Below are positions 43,625-51,756 of a stretch of 64,000 nt of DNA, piece by piece. Each line of letters begins with the position of its first letter. The first letter of the stretch is position 1. Source of the stretch: Halorubrum salipaludis (lineage in GTDB: Archaea > Halobacteriota > Halobacteria > Halobacteriales > Haloferacaceae); the NCBI RefSeq assembly GCF_002286985.1, contig NZ_NSKC01000001.1:124001-188000 (forward strand), in the 5' to 3' direction. Under the pieces are notes generated by a model. It ran no database searches. It saw only the letters and a program-made list of their open reading frames with translations, and had not been told where the DNA came from. A program made the translations under genes and the position numbers.

Positions 43625-44665
43625 ATGACCAGTCTCTCGGAGGCGTACGGCGGACGGGGGCGCTCCGAGGTCGACCCGCGCCGACTGTACCTGGGCGTGG
43701 GCTCGTTCGTCGCCGGAACGCTGCTCCTCGTCGCCGGACTCCTCGTAGCCGCGGAGGTCGTCCTCCCGAGCGGCTACAGCTCCGGCGAAGCGAGGCGTCT
43801 CGGCGGCGTACTCGGTGGCGTGGGCGTCCCCCTGGTGTTTCTCGGCGTGATGACCGTCCTCCCGGCGGACCGCAACACCCGCGTCGCCGCGGTCGTCGGG
43901 GCGGGCGTGATGTGTCTCGGCGTCGCGCTGTTCGCATACGCCTACCCGTACCACTGGGTCGGCGGCCCGCGTCCCGAGCTGACGGACCTGACGCTGCCGA
44001 CCGCGGGGCTGTACTTCGCCGGCGCCGCGACGACGCTGTGGAGCGTGTTCGTCGGCGTCGCCAACTTCAAGACCCGGAACGACCCCGGCGGCACCGTCAC
44101 GATGGAGGTGACCCACAAGGGGGAGACGAAGGTGATCGAGGTCGACCGCGCCGAGCTCAACCGCGGCGGCGGCGTCGGCCTGCTCGGGGGCACGCCGGAC
44201 GGCGACGTGGAGACGCAGACGAACCGGCGCGGCGGGAGCGGCTCCGGTGCCGGTTCCGGCTCGCGATCCGGGTCGGTCCCGTCCGAGTCGACCGGTCCGA
44301 CCGGATCGTCTCCCCCGTCCGGATCCGCCGGAGCGTCCGGGTCGACCGGATCGTCCGGCGGATCGCGATCGAGCGGGAAGAGCCGGCCCGCCGGCGTGAG
44401 CGACGGCGGCGCGACCGCGAGCGACATCCGGTCCCCGCTCGACGGGGCGGGCGACGGGAGCGGTTCCGACGGCCCGTCCGGACCCGAGGGCCCGGTCACT
44501 CCCGGCGTCTCGCCCGCCGCGCGCGACGGCCCGGGCGACACCTACTGCGGGAACTGCGCGCAGTTCGACTACGTCCGCACGGAGCAGGGGATGCAGCCGT
44601 ACTGCGGTCACTACGACGAGCTGATGGACGACATGGACGCCTGTGAGGAGTGGACGCCGCGGTGA
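43625..44665 (+). CDS. Membrane protein with C-terminal zinc-binding motif
   Basis: This 346-residue protein has four hydrophobic segments in the first 145 residues (GTLLLVAGLLVAAEVVL and three more), then a conserved soluble stretch (VTMEVTHKGETKVIEVDRAE). A long Ser/Gly/Pro-rich linker follows. The C-terminus reads TYCGNCAQFDYVRTEQGMQPYCGHY, a CxxC/CxxH zinc-binding motif. I recall it as one of the haloarchaeal DUFs (DUF7139, not verified). It may link a membrane event to a soluble partner through the flexible arm. Its function is unknown. It is convergent with the DUF373 gene, with 36 bases between. Confidence 0.75.
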   Translation: MTSLSEAYGGRGRSEVDPRRLYLGVGSFVAGTLLLVAGLLVAAEVVLPSGYSSGEARRLGGVLGGVGVPLVFLGVMTVLPADRNTRVAAVVGAGVMCLGVALFAYAYPYHWVGGPRPELTDLTLPTAGLYFAGAATTLWSVFVGVANFKTRNDPGGTVTMEVTHKGETKVIEVDRAELNRGGGVGLLGGTPDGDVETQTNRRGGSGSGAGSGSRSGSVPSESTGPTGSSPPSGSAGASGSTGSSGGSRSSGKSRPAGVSDGGATASDIRSPLDGAGDGSGSDGPSGPEGPVTPGVSPAARDGPGDTYCGNCAQFDYVRTEQGMQPYCGHYDELMDDMDACEEWTPR

Positions 44666-44701
44666 GCCGGTCGGGGGACAGTCGCCCGCGTCGTCACCTT
44701 T

Positions 44702-45808
44702 TCAAGCCGGATCCGCCGACGGGAGCTGTGACTCCGCGACCGCGAACGCGAGCGTGCTCAACACCGCGGTGAGCGTCCCGGCCGCGAGCGCCATCGCGAG
44801 GTCGGGGAGCCCGAGCGAGGTCACGCCCGGCGCGGCCGGCAGGAAGAACCCGGAGACCGCGTACAGCACGACCGCGATCGAGAGGACGTAGAAGGGCGCG
44901 TTGAGGTACCGCCACCGGAACCGGCCCGCGAGGTACTCGTCGGTGATCTGGCCGAGGCTGGAGGTGACCCCGGCGACCGCGAGCCACTGGACGAACCCGT
45001 GGACGAACGCCGCGAGCGCGACGCCGGCGGTGACGCCGCCGCGGACCCCGCGGACGGTCTCGACCGTCTCCATCCCTTGGACCCCGCCGACGACGATCAG
45101 CGCGAGCGCGACGACGTAGGTGACGAGGGTCACCCGCCCGGTGTAGAGCACGTTGCGCACGGACGCGGCCACGCCGTCGACCGTGTCTTCGAGCCCGAGC
45201 CCGCGGAACAGCGAGTAGAGCCCGACGATCCCCGAGAGGATCCCGAGGACCGCCGCGCCGGCGACGTCGAACAGGTTGGCGACGACAACGAGCGGATAAA
45301 TGAGGAGGAGCACGCCGAGCGGCACCAGGATCGTGCCGCGGGTCTCCGGGTCCGCGAGCACCTGCTTGATCGTGTAGTAGAGCGACTCGAGGTCCTGCGC
45401 CTGGCGGACGACGACGCGGCGCATCCCGTCGATCGGCATCCGCGACCGGATCACCGGGAGCACCGACTCGTCTTGCGCGCCGTCGGTGATGACGACGGCC
45501 GACACCTCCTCGCCGGTCGACAGCTCCGCGAGCACGCGGTCGACCTCCTGTCCCACCGCGCGGTTCGCCCGCACGTCGGAGCCGTCGACGCCGGTGACCG
45601 CGGCGACCTCGACCGCCTCGCCGCCGGCGGCCAGCTCGTCGTAGACGTTGACGCCCTGAAAGAGGACGTTCACGTCGGAGTCCTCCGGGTCGGCGGTCGC
45701 GAGCGCGACCGCAGCCTCGGTGACCTCGTCCGCGCCGATGACGGGGGTGGGGATCCCCGTCTTCCGGCCGAGGTCGTCGTCGAGGTCGACGCAGAGGACG
45801 AGCAGCAT
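44702..45808 (-). CDS. DUF373 family membrane protein
   Basis: This 368-residue archaeal protein has a soluble N-terminal domain (about 1-145) with LCVDLDDDLGRKTGIPTPVIG and ITDGAQDESVLPVIRSRMP, both family hallmarks. About seven membrane helices follow (ILVPLGVLLLIYPLVV onward). The acidic DLDDD motif at the start suggests a metal- or nucleotide-binding site. DUF373 is near-universal in archaea with no assigned function. The gene is divergent from nothing nearby; its upstream neighbour, the lipoprotein, is 129 bases away on the same strand. Confidence 0.9.
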   Translation of the reverse strand: MLLVLCVDLDDDLGRKTGIPTPVIGADEVTEAAVALATADPEDSDVNVLFQGVNVYDELAAGGEAVEVAAVTGVDGSDVRANRAVGQEVDRVLAELSTGEEVSAVVITDGAQDESVLPVIRSRMPIDGMRRVVVRQAQDLESLYYTIKQVLADPETRGTILVPLGVLLLIYPLVVVANLFDVAGAAVLGILSGIVGLYSLFRGLGLEDTVDGVAASVRNVLYTGRVTLVTYVVALALIVVGGVQGMETVETVRGVRGGVTAGVALAAFVHGFVQWLAVAGVTSSLGQITDEYLAGRFRWRYLNAPFYVLSIAVVLYAVSGFFLPAAPGVTSLGLPDLAMALAAGTLTAVLSTLAFAVAESQLPSADPA

Positions 45809-45937
45809 TATCGGAGTCTACGCGAGGGGTCGGCATATGTTTTCGGCTCGGCCCGGTCGTCGCAGATCCGTCGACCGCACCGTCGCGCACGGCAGACGGT
45901 CGGGGGGATCCGTCGGCCCCGCGGCTCGACCGCGTCG

Positions 45938-46651
45938 CTACGCCTCTTCGTGTTCGAGCCCGTTCATCATGGCGCGGACGTTCTCGCCGTCGCCGAACGA
46001 CTCGGGGTACGCGGCCAGCGGGAGGACGTAGTCGTCGCCGACCTCGACCGTCTCCGCGATGTGGAACTCGAGCTCGACGCTCACGCCGGTTCCCTCGATC
46101 TCGCCGTCGGCCGAGTACACGACGACACCGGTGTCCGCGCCGAGTACCGCCGTGGTGTACTCGGAGCCGCGTTCGAGGTCGCTGACGCCCTCGTACCGGT
46201 CCGCGATCAGCTCTGCGCGCTCGTCGGCGTCGAGCTCGCCGACCGGGTTGAACGCCTCACCGAGCACCTCGACCCGCGGCGTCGCCAGCGCGGCGAAGAC
46301 CGCCGCCTGGTACCGCTCGCCGAACAGCTCGACGGCCTTGTCGTACTCGGCGATAGTGTTCGTCACCCGGACCTCGCGCGTCTGTCCGGCGGCCTCGACC
46401 TCCCGGGAGACAGTCTCTTCGCTCACGTCGTTGAGCTCGTACCCCGTCTCGGAGAGCGTCGCGTCGGCGACCGTCGCCGTGCCCGAGGAGAACTCCGCGG
46501 GCTCGTCGCCGGTGACGACGTCGAGGGCGGTACAGCCGGCGAGGCCGGCGGCGCCGACCGCGCCGGCGAGCGCGAGCGCACGGCGGCGGGTGGTCGGGGC
46601 GGTTCCCGTGCGGTCCTCCGCGGCGGCGTCGGAACGCGGCTCGGGCTTCAT
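45938..46651 (-). CDS. DUF6517-like Tat lipoprotein
   Basis: ATG 46651 begins a Tat-type signal (TTRRRALALAGAVGAAG) ending in the lipobox LAGC, so the mature protein starts at Cys near residue 40 and is lipid-anchored on the outer face. The rest is a soluble domain with a conserved-looking EFHIAETVEVGDDYVL, ending in LPLAAYPESFGDGENV. It is close to haloarchaeal DUF6517 proteins as I remember them. The 140-base spacer before the divergent radical SAM gene contains the promoters. The function is unknown. Confidence 0.8.
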   Translation of the reverse strand: MKPEPRSDAAAEDRTGTAPTTRRRALALAGAVGAAGLAGCTALDVVTGDEPAEFSSGTATVADATLSETGYELNDVSEETVSREVEAAGQTREVRVTNTIAEYDKAVELFGERYQAAVFAALATPRVEVLGEAFNPVGELDADERAELIADRYEGVSDLERGSEYTTAVLGADTGVVVYSADGEIEGTGVSVELEFHIAETVEVGDDYVLPLAAYPESFGDGENVRAMMNGLEHEEA

Positions 46652-46791
46652 ACCCCATCCGTCCCGGCGGCGGGGGTACATACTTTGTGTTCGTATGTTC
46701 GTCCCGACCGATTTGACCCCCGTGACAACGGATCACCCGGAAACGCGCGGTTCGGACGCTTTTTGAGGCCGCAGCCGGTAGAAGAGGGTAG

Positions 46792-47790
46792 ATGATCTCC
46801 AAGGGCTGCGAACAGTGCGCCAAGGGCGGGAAGATGGTGCTGTTCGTCTACGGCTACTGCGACCAGCGGGACTGCTTCTACTGCCCCCTCGGAGAGAACC
46901 GGAAGAACGTCACCGACGTGTACGCCAACGAGCGGAAGGTCGAGTCCGACGAGGACGTGATCCAAGAGGCCAAGCGCATGAGCGCGCTCGGCACCTCGAT
47001 CACCGGCGGCGAGCCGCAGGAGGCGATGGCGAAGACGTGTCGGTACCTCGAACTGCTGAAAGACGAGTTCGGCGAGGACCACCACACCCACCTGTACACG
47101 GGTATCACGGGCGGCCGCGAGAACATGCGCCGCCTCTCGGAGGCCGGCCTCGACGAGATCCGCTTCCACCCGCCGCTGGAGGTGTGGGGCGACATGCACG
47201 GCACCGAGTGGGAGGAGATCCTCCACATCGCCCGCGAGGAGGGGCTCACCCCCGCCTTCGAGATCCCCGGCATCCGCGCGGAGCCGGAGTTCCTGGAGTT
47301 CTTGGACGAGGGCGCCGCGGAGTTCTGTAACATCAACGAGTTCGAGATGTCCGACGGGAACTACCGCCGGATGCAGGAGGAGGGCTTCGAGCTGCAGGAG
47401 GGCCACATGTCCGCCGTCGAGGGGTCGAAGGACGACGCGATCGTCTCCGAGATGGCGAGCCACGAGAAGGTGTACTTCTGTACCTCGGTGTTCAAAGACG
47501 CCGCCCAACACCGGAACCGGCTGAAGCGGATGGCGAAGAACATCCGCCGGGAGTTCGACGAGGTGACCGACGACGGGACCTTGGTCTACGGGAAGGCGTT
47601 CGCCGACCCCGAGCGCTTCGAGGCGCTCGGCGTTCCCGAGGAGTTCTACACCGTGAAGTCGGACCACGTCGAGGTCGCGTGGTGGCTCCTCGAGGAGATG
47701 GTCGAGGACGGCGACCTGGCGGAGGGTGAGATCGTCGAGCAGTACCCGACCGTGAACGGCACGGTCGTCGAGCGCACGCCGGTCGCGTAG
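46792..47790 (+). CDS. Radical SAM protein with unusual cysteine spacing
   Basis: This 332-residue protein has the radical SAM core, but the cluster motif is C-x4-C-x2-C: Cys23, Cys28 and Cys31 in GYCDQRDCFYCPLG, where C-x3-C-x2-C is the usual form. A second Cys pair, CEQC, lies at residues 6-9. The Gly-rich GTSITGGEPQ (SAM-binding GGE) is present. The later part, with KVYFCTSVFKDAAQHRNRLKRMAKNIRREFDE, resembles archaeal radical SAM proteins of unknown function. The structured repeat copy 5 starts 21 bases after its stop, in the same orientation. Confidence 0.88.
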   Translation: MISKGCEQCAKGGKMVLFVYGYCDQRDCFYCPLGENRKNVTDVYANERKVESDEDVIQEAKRMSALGTSITGGEPQEAMAKTCRYLELLKDEFGEDHHTHLYTGITGGRENMRRLSEAGLDEIRFHPPLEVWGDMHGTEWEEILHIAREEGLTPAFEIPGIRAEPEFLEFLDEGAAEFCNINEFEMSDGNYRRMQEEGFELQEGHMSAVEGSKDDAIVSEMASHEKVYFCTSVFKDAAQHRNRLKRMAKNIRREFDEVTDDGTLVYGKAFADPERFEALGVPEEFYTVKSDHVEVAWWLLEEMVEDGDLAEGEIVEQYPTVNGTVVERTPVA

Positions 47791-47810
47791 ACGCGGAGCG
47801 GCTCGGAGAC

Positions 47811-48327
47811 CCTTATAAATCGCTGAGGGACACGGACACCGCCGAAGTCCCAACCGCTTGCTTATAAACGGTTGCTGTTAGATCGACGACGAACACCGCC
47901 GAAGCCCCAACCGCTTGCTTATAAACGGTTGCTGTTAGATCGACGACGAACACCGCCGAAGCCCCAACCGCTCGGCCGTACGCCGATGCGATTGCTTATA
48001 AACCGCTGAGCGACACGAACACCGCCGAAGCCCCAGCCGCGAGGCGGCCGCACGCTCGCTGTGCGCTTCGGTCGCTCGCGTTGCTCGCTCCCTGCAGTGC
48101 TTGCGTCGTCTGCGGCCGCCTCGCGGCTGCCCCTTCGAGTCCCGCCCCGCACAGTACCGCACAGCGCCTCACGCCTCCCCAGCCTCGTCGGCGGCTCCCG
48201 TTGGTCGCCGCCGACTCCCTCGCACGCGCTCTCGCCGGCGGCGTCGCCGCCGGCTGTCAGAGAGACCTTCGGTCTCTCCCTACTCGCGCCCTTAAAAGGG
48301 CGCTCGGAGGCGCGCGCCGACCGCACA
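47811..48327 (+). repeat. Structured repeat element, copy 5, with 57-bp tandem array
   Basis: This is the largest copy. Three short units with conserved blocks at 47840, 47897 and 47954 repeat with a 57-bp period, each behind a TATA-like TTATAAA. The main element follows at 48023 (CGCCGAAGCCCC), 27 bases after TTATAAA. P1 is a perfect 19-bp stem (48034-48052 / 48111-48129) around a 58-base loop. The linker CTGCCCCTTCGAGTCCCGCC and CCTCCCCAGCCTCG block follow. P2 is TCGGCGGC/GCCGCCGA. Two extra hairpins are inserted, GCCGGCGGC-GTC-GCCGCCGGC and GAGAGACC-TTC-GGTCTCTC. P3 is extended to GCGCCCTT/AAGGGCGC. The element ends GCGCGCCGACCGCA, matching copy 2. Confidence 0.88.
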
Positions 48328-48352
48328 AAGTTGCTTGTCAACATGGACCATG

Positions 48353-48359
48353 ATTTAAA
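48353..48359 (+). promoter_or_regulatory. TATA box for the rubredoxin-like protein gene
   Basis: ATTTAAA lies 25-31 bases before the ATG at 48384, consistent with a leaderless transcript. It lies beyond the end of repeat copy 5, so the gene after the repeat again has its own promoter. Confidence 0.55.
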
Positions 48360-48383
48360 CCGACCCGGCGCGTATCCCCGCGC

Positions 48384-48680
48384 ATGGCCTCCGAAGAACC
48401 CGTGTTCGCCAACGTGAGTATCGGCCAAGAGGTATACGACGAGGACGGCGGGCGGCTGGGGACGGTTCGGGGCGTCGACGACGACGGCTTCTACGTCTCG
48501 TCGCCGGCGGGCGCGGAGTCGCTGCCGCTCACCGAGGCGCGCGACGTGTTCGGCACCGCCTACGTGATGTGGCGCTGTTGGGAGTGCGGAGAGATGGGCG
48601 AGATCAGCGGCGAGCTCCCCGCGAACTGTCCGAGCTGCGACGCGCCGCGCGAGGATCTGTACTACTGGGCCGAGGACTGA
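48384..48680 (+). CDS. Rubredoxin-like zinc/iron-binding protein (98 aa)
   Basis: The N-terminal 55 residues read as a PRC-barrel-like small beta domain (VSIGQEVYDEDGGRLGTVRGVDDDGFYV). The C-terminus carries two CxxC pairs, WRCWECGEMGEISGELPANC-PSC, in rubredoxin-like spacing, followed by the aromatic DLYYWAED. Haloarchaea have several such proteins (I recall DUF7130, unverified). It could be a small electron carrier for the adjacent AOR-like oxidoreductase, which starts 80 bases downstream, but this is context-based inference. Confidence 0.8.
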   Translation: MASEEPVFANVSIGQEVYDEDGGRLGTVRGVDDDGFYVSSPAGAESLPLTEARDVFGTAYVMWRCWECGEMGEISGELPANCPSCDAPREDLYYWAED

Positions 48681-48759
48681 GTCCCGTCGGGGCGACCTGC
48701 CCCTCGGAGATCTCGGTCGCCGTCACGCTTTTGCGTACCGGCGCTAAACCGAGGGAGAG

Positions 48760-50574
48760 ATGCCCGAACGAGACCGCGTCCTGCGGGTCGACCTCTCCTC
48801 GGAGACCGTCTCCCGCGAGCGCGTTCCGGAGGCGTGGCGCCGCCGCTTTATCGGCGGGAAGGGGCTCGGTGCCCGCTACCTCTACGACGGGCTCGACGGG
48901 GGGACCGACCCGCTCGGCCCCGACAACCTGCTGGGCTTCTGCGTCGGTCCGCTCTCGGGATACCTGCCGGGCGAGACGCGCTACGCCGCGGTGACGAAGT
49001 CGCCCCTGACCGGCGGCTTCCTCGACTCGTACGCCGGCGGCGACTTCGCCGACCGCCTGGTCGGCTCGCTCGACGACTGCCTCGCCCTGCTCGTGACCGG
49101 CGTCGCCGACGAGCCGGTCCGGATCGTCGTCGAGGGCGGCGACGCCCGCGTCGAACCGGCCGAGACCTGGGGCGCGGACACGGTCGAGACCGACGCGGCC
49201 CACCCGGACGCGGGCGTCGCCTGTATCGGTCCGGCGGGCGAGCGCGGCGTGGCCTACGCGACGATCGCCTCCGACGCGGGCGACCACCACGCCGGTCGCG
49301 GCGGCGCCGGCGCGGTCATGGGGTCGAAGCGGCTCAAGGCCGTGGTGGCCCGCGGCGATCCGCCCGGGGTCCCGCCCGCGCTGGCCGCCCTTCGGGAGCG
49401 CGACGAGCGCGCCTACGCCGAGGGCGACACGGGGCGCTGGCAGGCCGCCGGCGAGACCATCGAGAGCGTCGACTTCGCCAACGAGGTGGGCGCGCTCGCC
49501 ACCGAGGGGTGGCAGCGCGACCGCTTCGAGGCCGCCGATGACATCGGCATCGAGGCCGCCCGCTCCGCCGCGGTCGGACGGGAACGCCCCGACCGCGAGG
49601 TACCCGGCGGCTTCGAGGTCGAGACCGACGCGGGGCGCTCGGTCCCCCGCGGCGCGGCGCCGATGACCCTCGGCGCGGGGCTCGGCGTCGCGGAGTTCGA
49701 CGCCGTCGCGGCGCTGGGCGAGCACTGCGACCGCCTCGGCGTCGACGTCATCTCGGCGGGCAACGCCGTCGCCTGGGCGGTCCGCGCGGCCGAGGCCGGC
49801 CGCGTCGACTGCGAGGTCTCGTTCGGCGACCCCGAGGGCGCCCGCGCGCTCATCGAGGCGATCGCGACGGGCGGGGCCGGCCCCTGCGAGCCGGGCGTCG
49901 CCGACGCGCTCGCCGGGGGCGTCGATGCCGCGGCCGACGCCTACGGCACCGACGACGCCATCCCGACGGTCAAGTCGATGGAGCTGCCGTCGTACGACCC
50001 CCGGGCGGCCGTCGGCATGGCGCTGGCGTACGCGACCAGCGACCGCGGCGGCTGTCACCGCCGGGCCCGCCCCATCGAGTGGGAAGCCGTCGCCGACGGG
50101 GCGTCGACGAGCGACCGGGTCGCGGCGGTCGTGACCGCGCAGAACACTCGGTCGGCGCTGTGGAGCTTCGTCGCGGACGACTTCGCCGGCGAGCCGCTGT
50201 GGGACGGGTTCGGCGCCGAGTGGTTCGACGCGCTCGGCTACGACCACGACGCCGCGTCCCTCCGGCTGGCCGGCGAGCGCGTCTGGAACCTCGTTCGGCT
50301 GTTCAACGCCCGCGAGGGGTTCGACCGCGAGGCGGACGAACTCCCGCCCACCCTGACCGAGCCCGTCACGGACGGCCCCGCGGCGGGCGACCGCGTCGAG
50401 CCGGCGGCCTTCGAACGCCTCCTCGACGCCTACTACGCCGCCCGCGGCTGGGACCGCGACGGGCTGCCGACCCCCGAAACGCTCGCCCGGCTCGACCTCG
50501 ATGCGGTCGCCGACGCCGAGACGCCGGTCGGAACCCCGCCCGAGAACGACCCTCCGAGACACGACGATGACTGA
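48760..50574 (+). CDS. Aldehyde ferredoxin oxidoreductase homologue lacking cluster cysteines
   Basis: The 604-residue length fits the AOR family (tungstopterin enzymes oxidising aldehydes). Domain 1 is well kept: VDLSSETVSRERVPEAWRRR, FIGGKGLGARYL, GPLSGYLPGETRY, TKSPLTGGFLDSYAGG, and GRGGAGAVMGSKRLKAVVARG. The C-terminal MELPSYDPRAAVGMALAYA-TSDRGGCHRRA is also kept. However, the CxxCxxxC motif that ligates the 4Fe-4S cluster (expected near residues 280-300) is absent, and the last cluster cysteine is missing. Only scattered single cysteines remain. The pterin-binding fold may survive without the cluster. An SD-like GAGGGAGAG precedes the ATG. It overlaps the next gene by eight bases. Confidence 0.88.
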   Translation: MPERDRVLRVDLSSETVSRERVPEAWRRRFIGGKGLGARYLYDGLDGGTDPLGPDNLLGFCVGPLSGYLPGETRYAAVTKSPLTGGFLDSYAGGDFADRLVGSLDDCLALLVTGVADEPVRIVVEGGDARVEPAETWGADTVETDAAHPDAGVACIGPAGERGVAYATIASDAGDHHAGRGGAGAVMGSKRLKAVVARGDPPGVPPALAALRERDERAYAEGDTGRWQAAGETIESVDFANEVGALATEGWQRDRFEAADDIGIEAARSAAVGRERPDREVPGGFEVETDAGRSVPRGAAPMTLGAGLGVAEFDAVAALGEHCDRLGVDVISAGNAVAWAVRAAEAGRVDCEVSFGDPEGARALIEAIATGGAGPCEPGVADALAGGVDAAADAYGTDDAIPTVKSMELPSYDPRAAVGMALAYATSDRGGCHRRARPIEWEAVADGASTSDRVAAVVTAQNTRSALWSFVADDFAGEPLWDGFGAEWFDALGYDHDAASLRLAGERVWNLVRLFNAREGFDREADELPPTLTEPVTDGPAAGDRVEPAAFERLLDAYYAARGWDRDGLPTPETLARLDLDAVADAETPVGTPPENDPPRHDDD

Positions 50575-51274
50575 ACGGATCGACCTCGACGACATCGAGA
50601 CGGACGGTGACGACGACTCCCGACCCGACCGCGACGCCTGGCTACAGCGGAGCGAGGACGGCGACGAGACCGGCGCCGACTCGGCCGGCAGCGGGTCGCC
50701 CGATACCGACTCGGTCGCCGCCGACTCGCCCGATTCCGACGCGGCTGATTCCGACGCGGCCGACGACAGCCCGTCCGGCGCCATCCCGCGAGTCCCGCGG
50801 GAGAACGACGACAAGCCCGCCGGCGTGCCGACCGACCGCGGCGGCTCCGGCGCGGGCGCGACGGTCTCGGAGGCGCCCGACGACGCCCGTCCGATGGGCG
50901 GCGGCCCGCACGGCGGCGGCACCGACGAGATGACGATGGCGTTGACGTACAACGCCTTGACCGCGCTCGCCGACCCACGGCTGGTCGTCGCCTCCGCCCG
51001 CGAGTGGGCCGACTGGATCGGGATCGTCGGCGACGTGAGCGCCCCGGTCATCACGCGGTTCCAGCGCGATCACGGCGTCGACGCCGACTTCTTCAACGGC
51101 ACGGGTGACGGGCCCGCCGAACGGCTCGCCGAGGTCGACGAGACCTCGATGTTCCACGCCGAGCGGCTGGCGGTCGTCGGGACGCCCGACGACGAGTGGA
51201 TCGCCGAGGCGGCCGGCTGGGAGTTCGTCCCCCTGGAGACGGCGGCCGAGAAGGCCGGCTGGGACCTCGCGTAG
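50567..51274 (+). CDS. Acidic protein with conserved C-terminal domain, AOR partner
   Basis: This 235-residue protein has an N-terminal half that is a disordered Asp/Ser/Ala-rich acidic stretch. The second half (about 120-235) is an ordered domain, with EMTMALTYNALTALADPRLV, ADWIGIVGDVSAPVITRFQR and FHAERLAVVGTPDDEWI. I recall this as DUF7124 (unverified). The ATG lies eight bases inside the AOR-like gene, so the two are co-translated and the proteins probably work together. No cofactor motif is seen. Confidence 0.78.
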   Translation: MTERIDLDDIETDGDDDSRPDRDAWLQRSEDGDETGADSAGSGSPDTDSVAADSPDSDAADSDAADDSPSGAIPRVPRENDDKPAGVPTDRGGSGAGATVSEAPDDARPMGGGPHGGGTDEMTMALTYNALTALADPRLVVASAREWADWIGIVGDVSAPVITRFQRDHGVDADFFNGTGDGPAERLAEVDETSMFHAERLAVVGTPDDEWIAEAAGWEFVPLETAAEKAGWDLA

Positions 51275-51363
51275 CCGCGGGGGAGTCGCCCGCCGCCCGA
51301 GCGGTTCCGGACCGCTTGCCGGCACGGGGAACACTTTAGACCGTGTGGTGAGATATCACGGGC

Positions 51364-51621
51364 ATGGGTCTTCGAACCGCGAGCCAGCAGAACGGACTGC
51401 TTCTGGCAGGACTGCTGTTGTTCATCGGATGGGGCGCGCTCACCGCGCTGAACGTCGCGACGAGCGCCGGACCGATAGCCGCCGACTGGTGGATCGGCCA
51501 ACACGGCGTCGGCGCCGTCGTCGGGGCCGTCGTGCTGTTGGCCCTCGTCGGGTTCGCCATCGCCCTCGTCGGCGAGCTGAACGAAGATGGTCCCGCGCCG
51601 GACGAGTGGCCGCCGCAGTAG
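51364..51621 (+). CDS. Small two-helix membrane protein (85 aa)
   Basis: The 85-residue product has a polar start, a first helix (NGLLLAGLLLFIGWGALTAL, about 10-29) and a second (VGAVVGAVVLLALVGFAIAL, about 49-68), then an acidic, Pro-rich tail. A TATA-like CTTTAG at 51334 lies about 25-30 bases before the ATG, so the gene opens its own short operon. The next, 44-residue gene begins one base after its stop. Confidence 0.7.
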   Translation: MGLRTASQQNGLLLAGLLLFIGWGALTALNVATSAGPIAADWWIGQHGVGAVVGAVVLLALVGFAIALVGELNEDGPAPDEWPPQ

Positions 51622-51756
51622 ATGTACTACGAGTGTGCCGAGTGCGGGCTGGTCGACCGGGGGAACCCGCTGGACGAGCCCGTCGTACGCGAGTGTCCCG
51701 ACTGCGGAGTGACCACGACGTGGGAACCGGCCTTCGAGGGGGCGCCGAACTCGTGA
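51622..51756 (+). CDS. Tiny zinc-ribbon protein (44 aa)
   Basis: ATG 51622 directly abuts the TAG of the upstream gene. The 44-residue product, starting MYYECAECGLVDRGNPLDEP, has two CxxC pairs (CAEC and CPDC) 20 residues apart and ends in an acidic WEPAFEGAPNS. The stop overlaps the GTG of the next gene by two bases (GTGA). The tight packing and the zinc-ribbon pattern make it a real gene despite its size. Confidence 0.72.
   Translation: MYYECAECGLVDRGNPLDEPVVRECPDCGVTTTWEPAFEGAPNS

Noticed and set aside
47811-48020. CRISPR-like array
   Set aside because: The units repeat whole with no unique spacers, period differs between loci (72 and 57 bp), and no cas genes occur.
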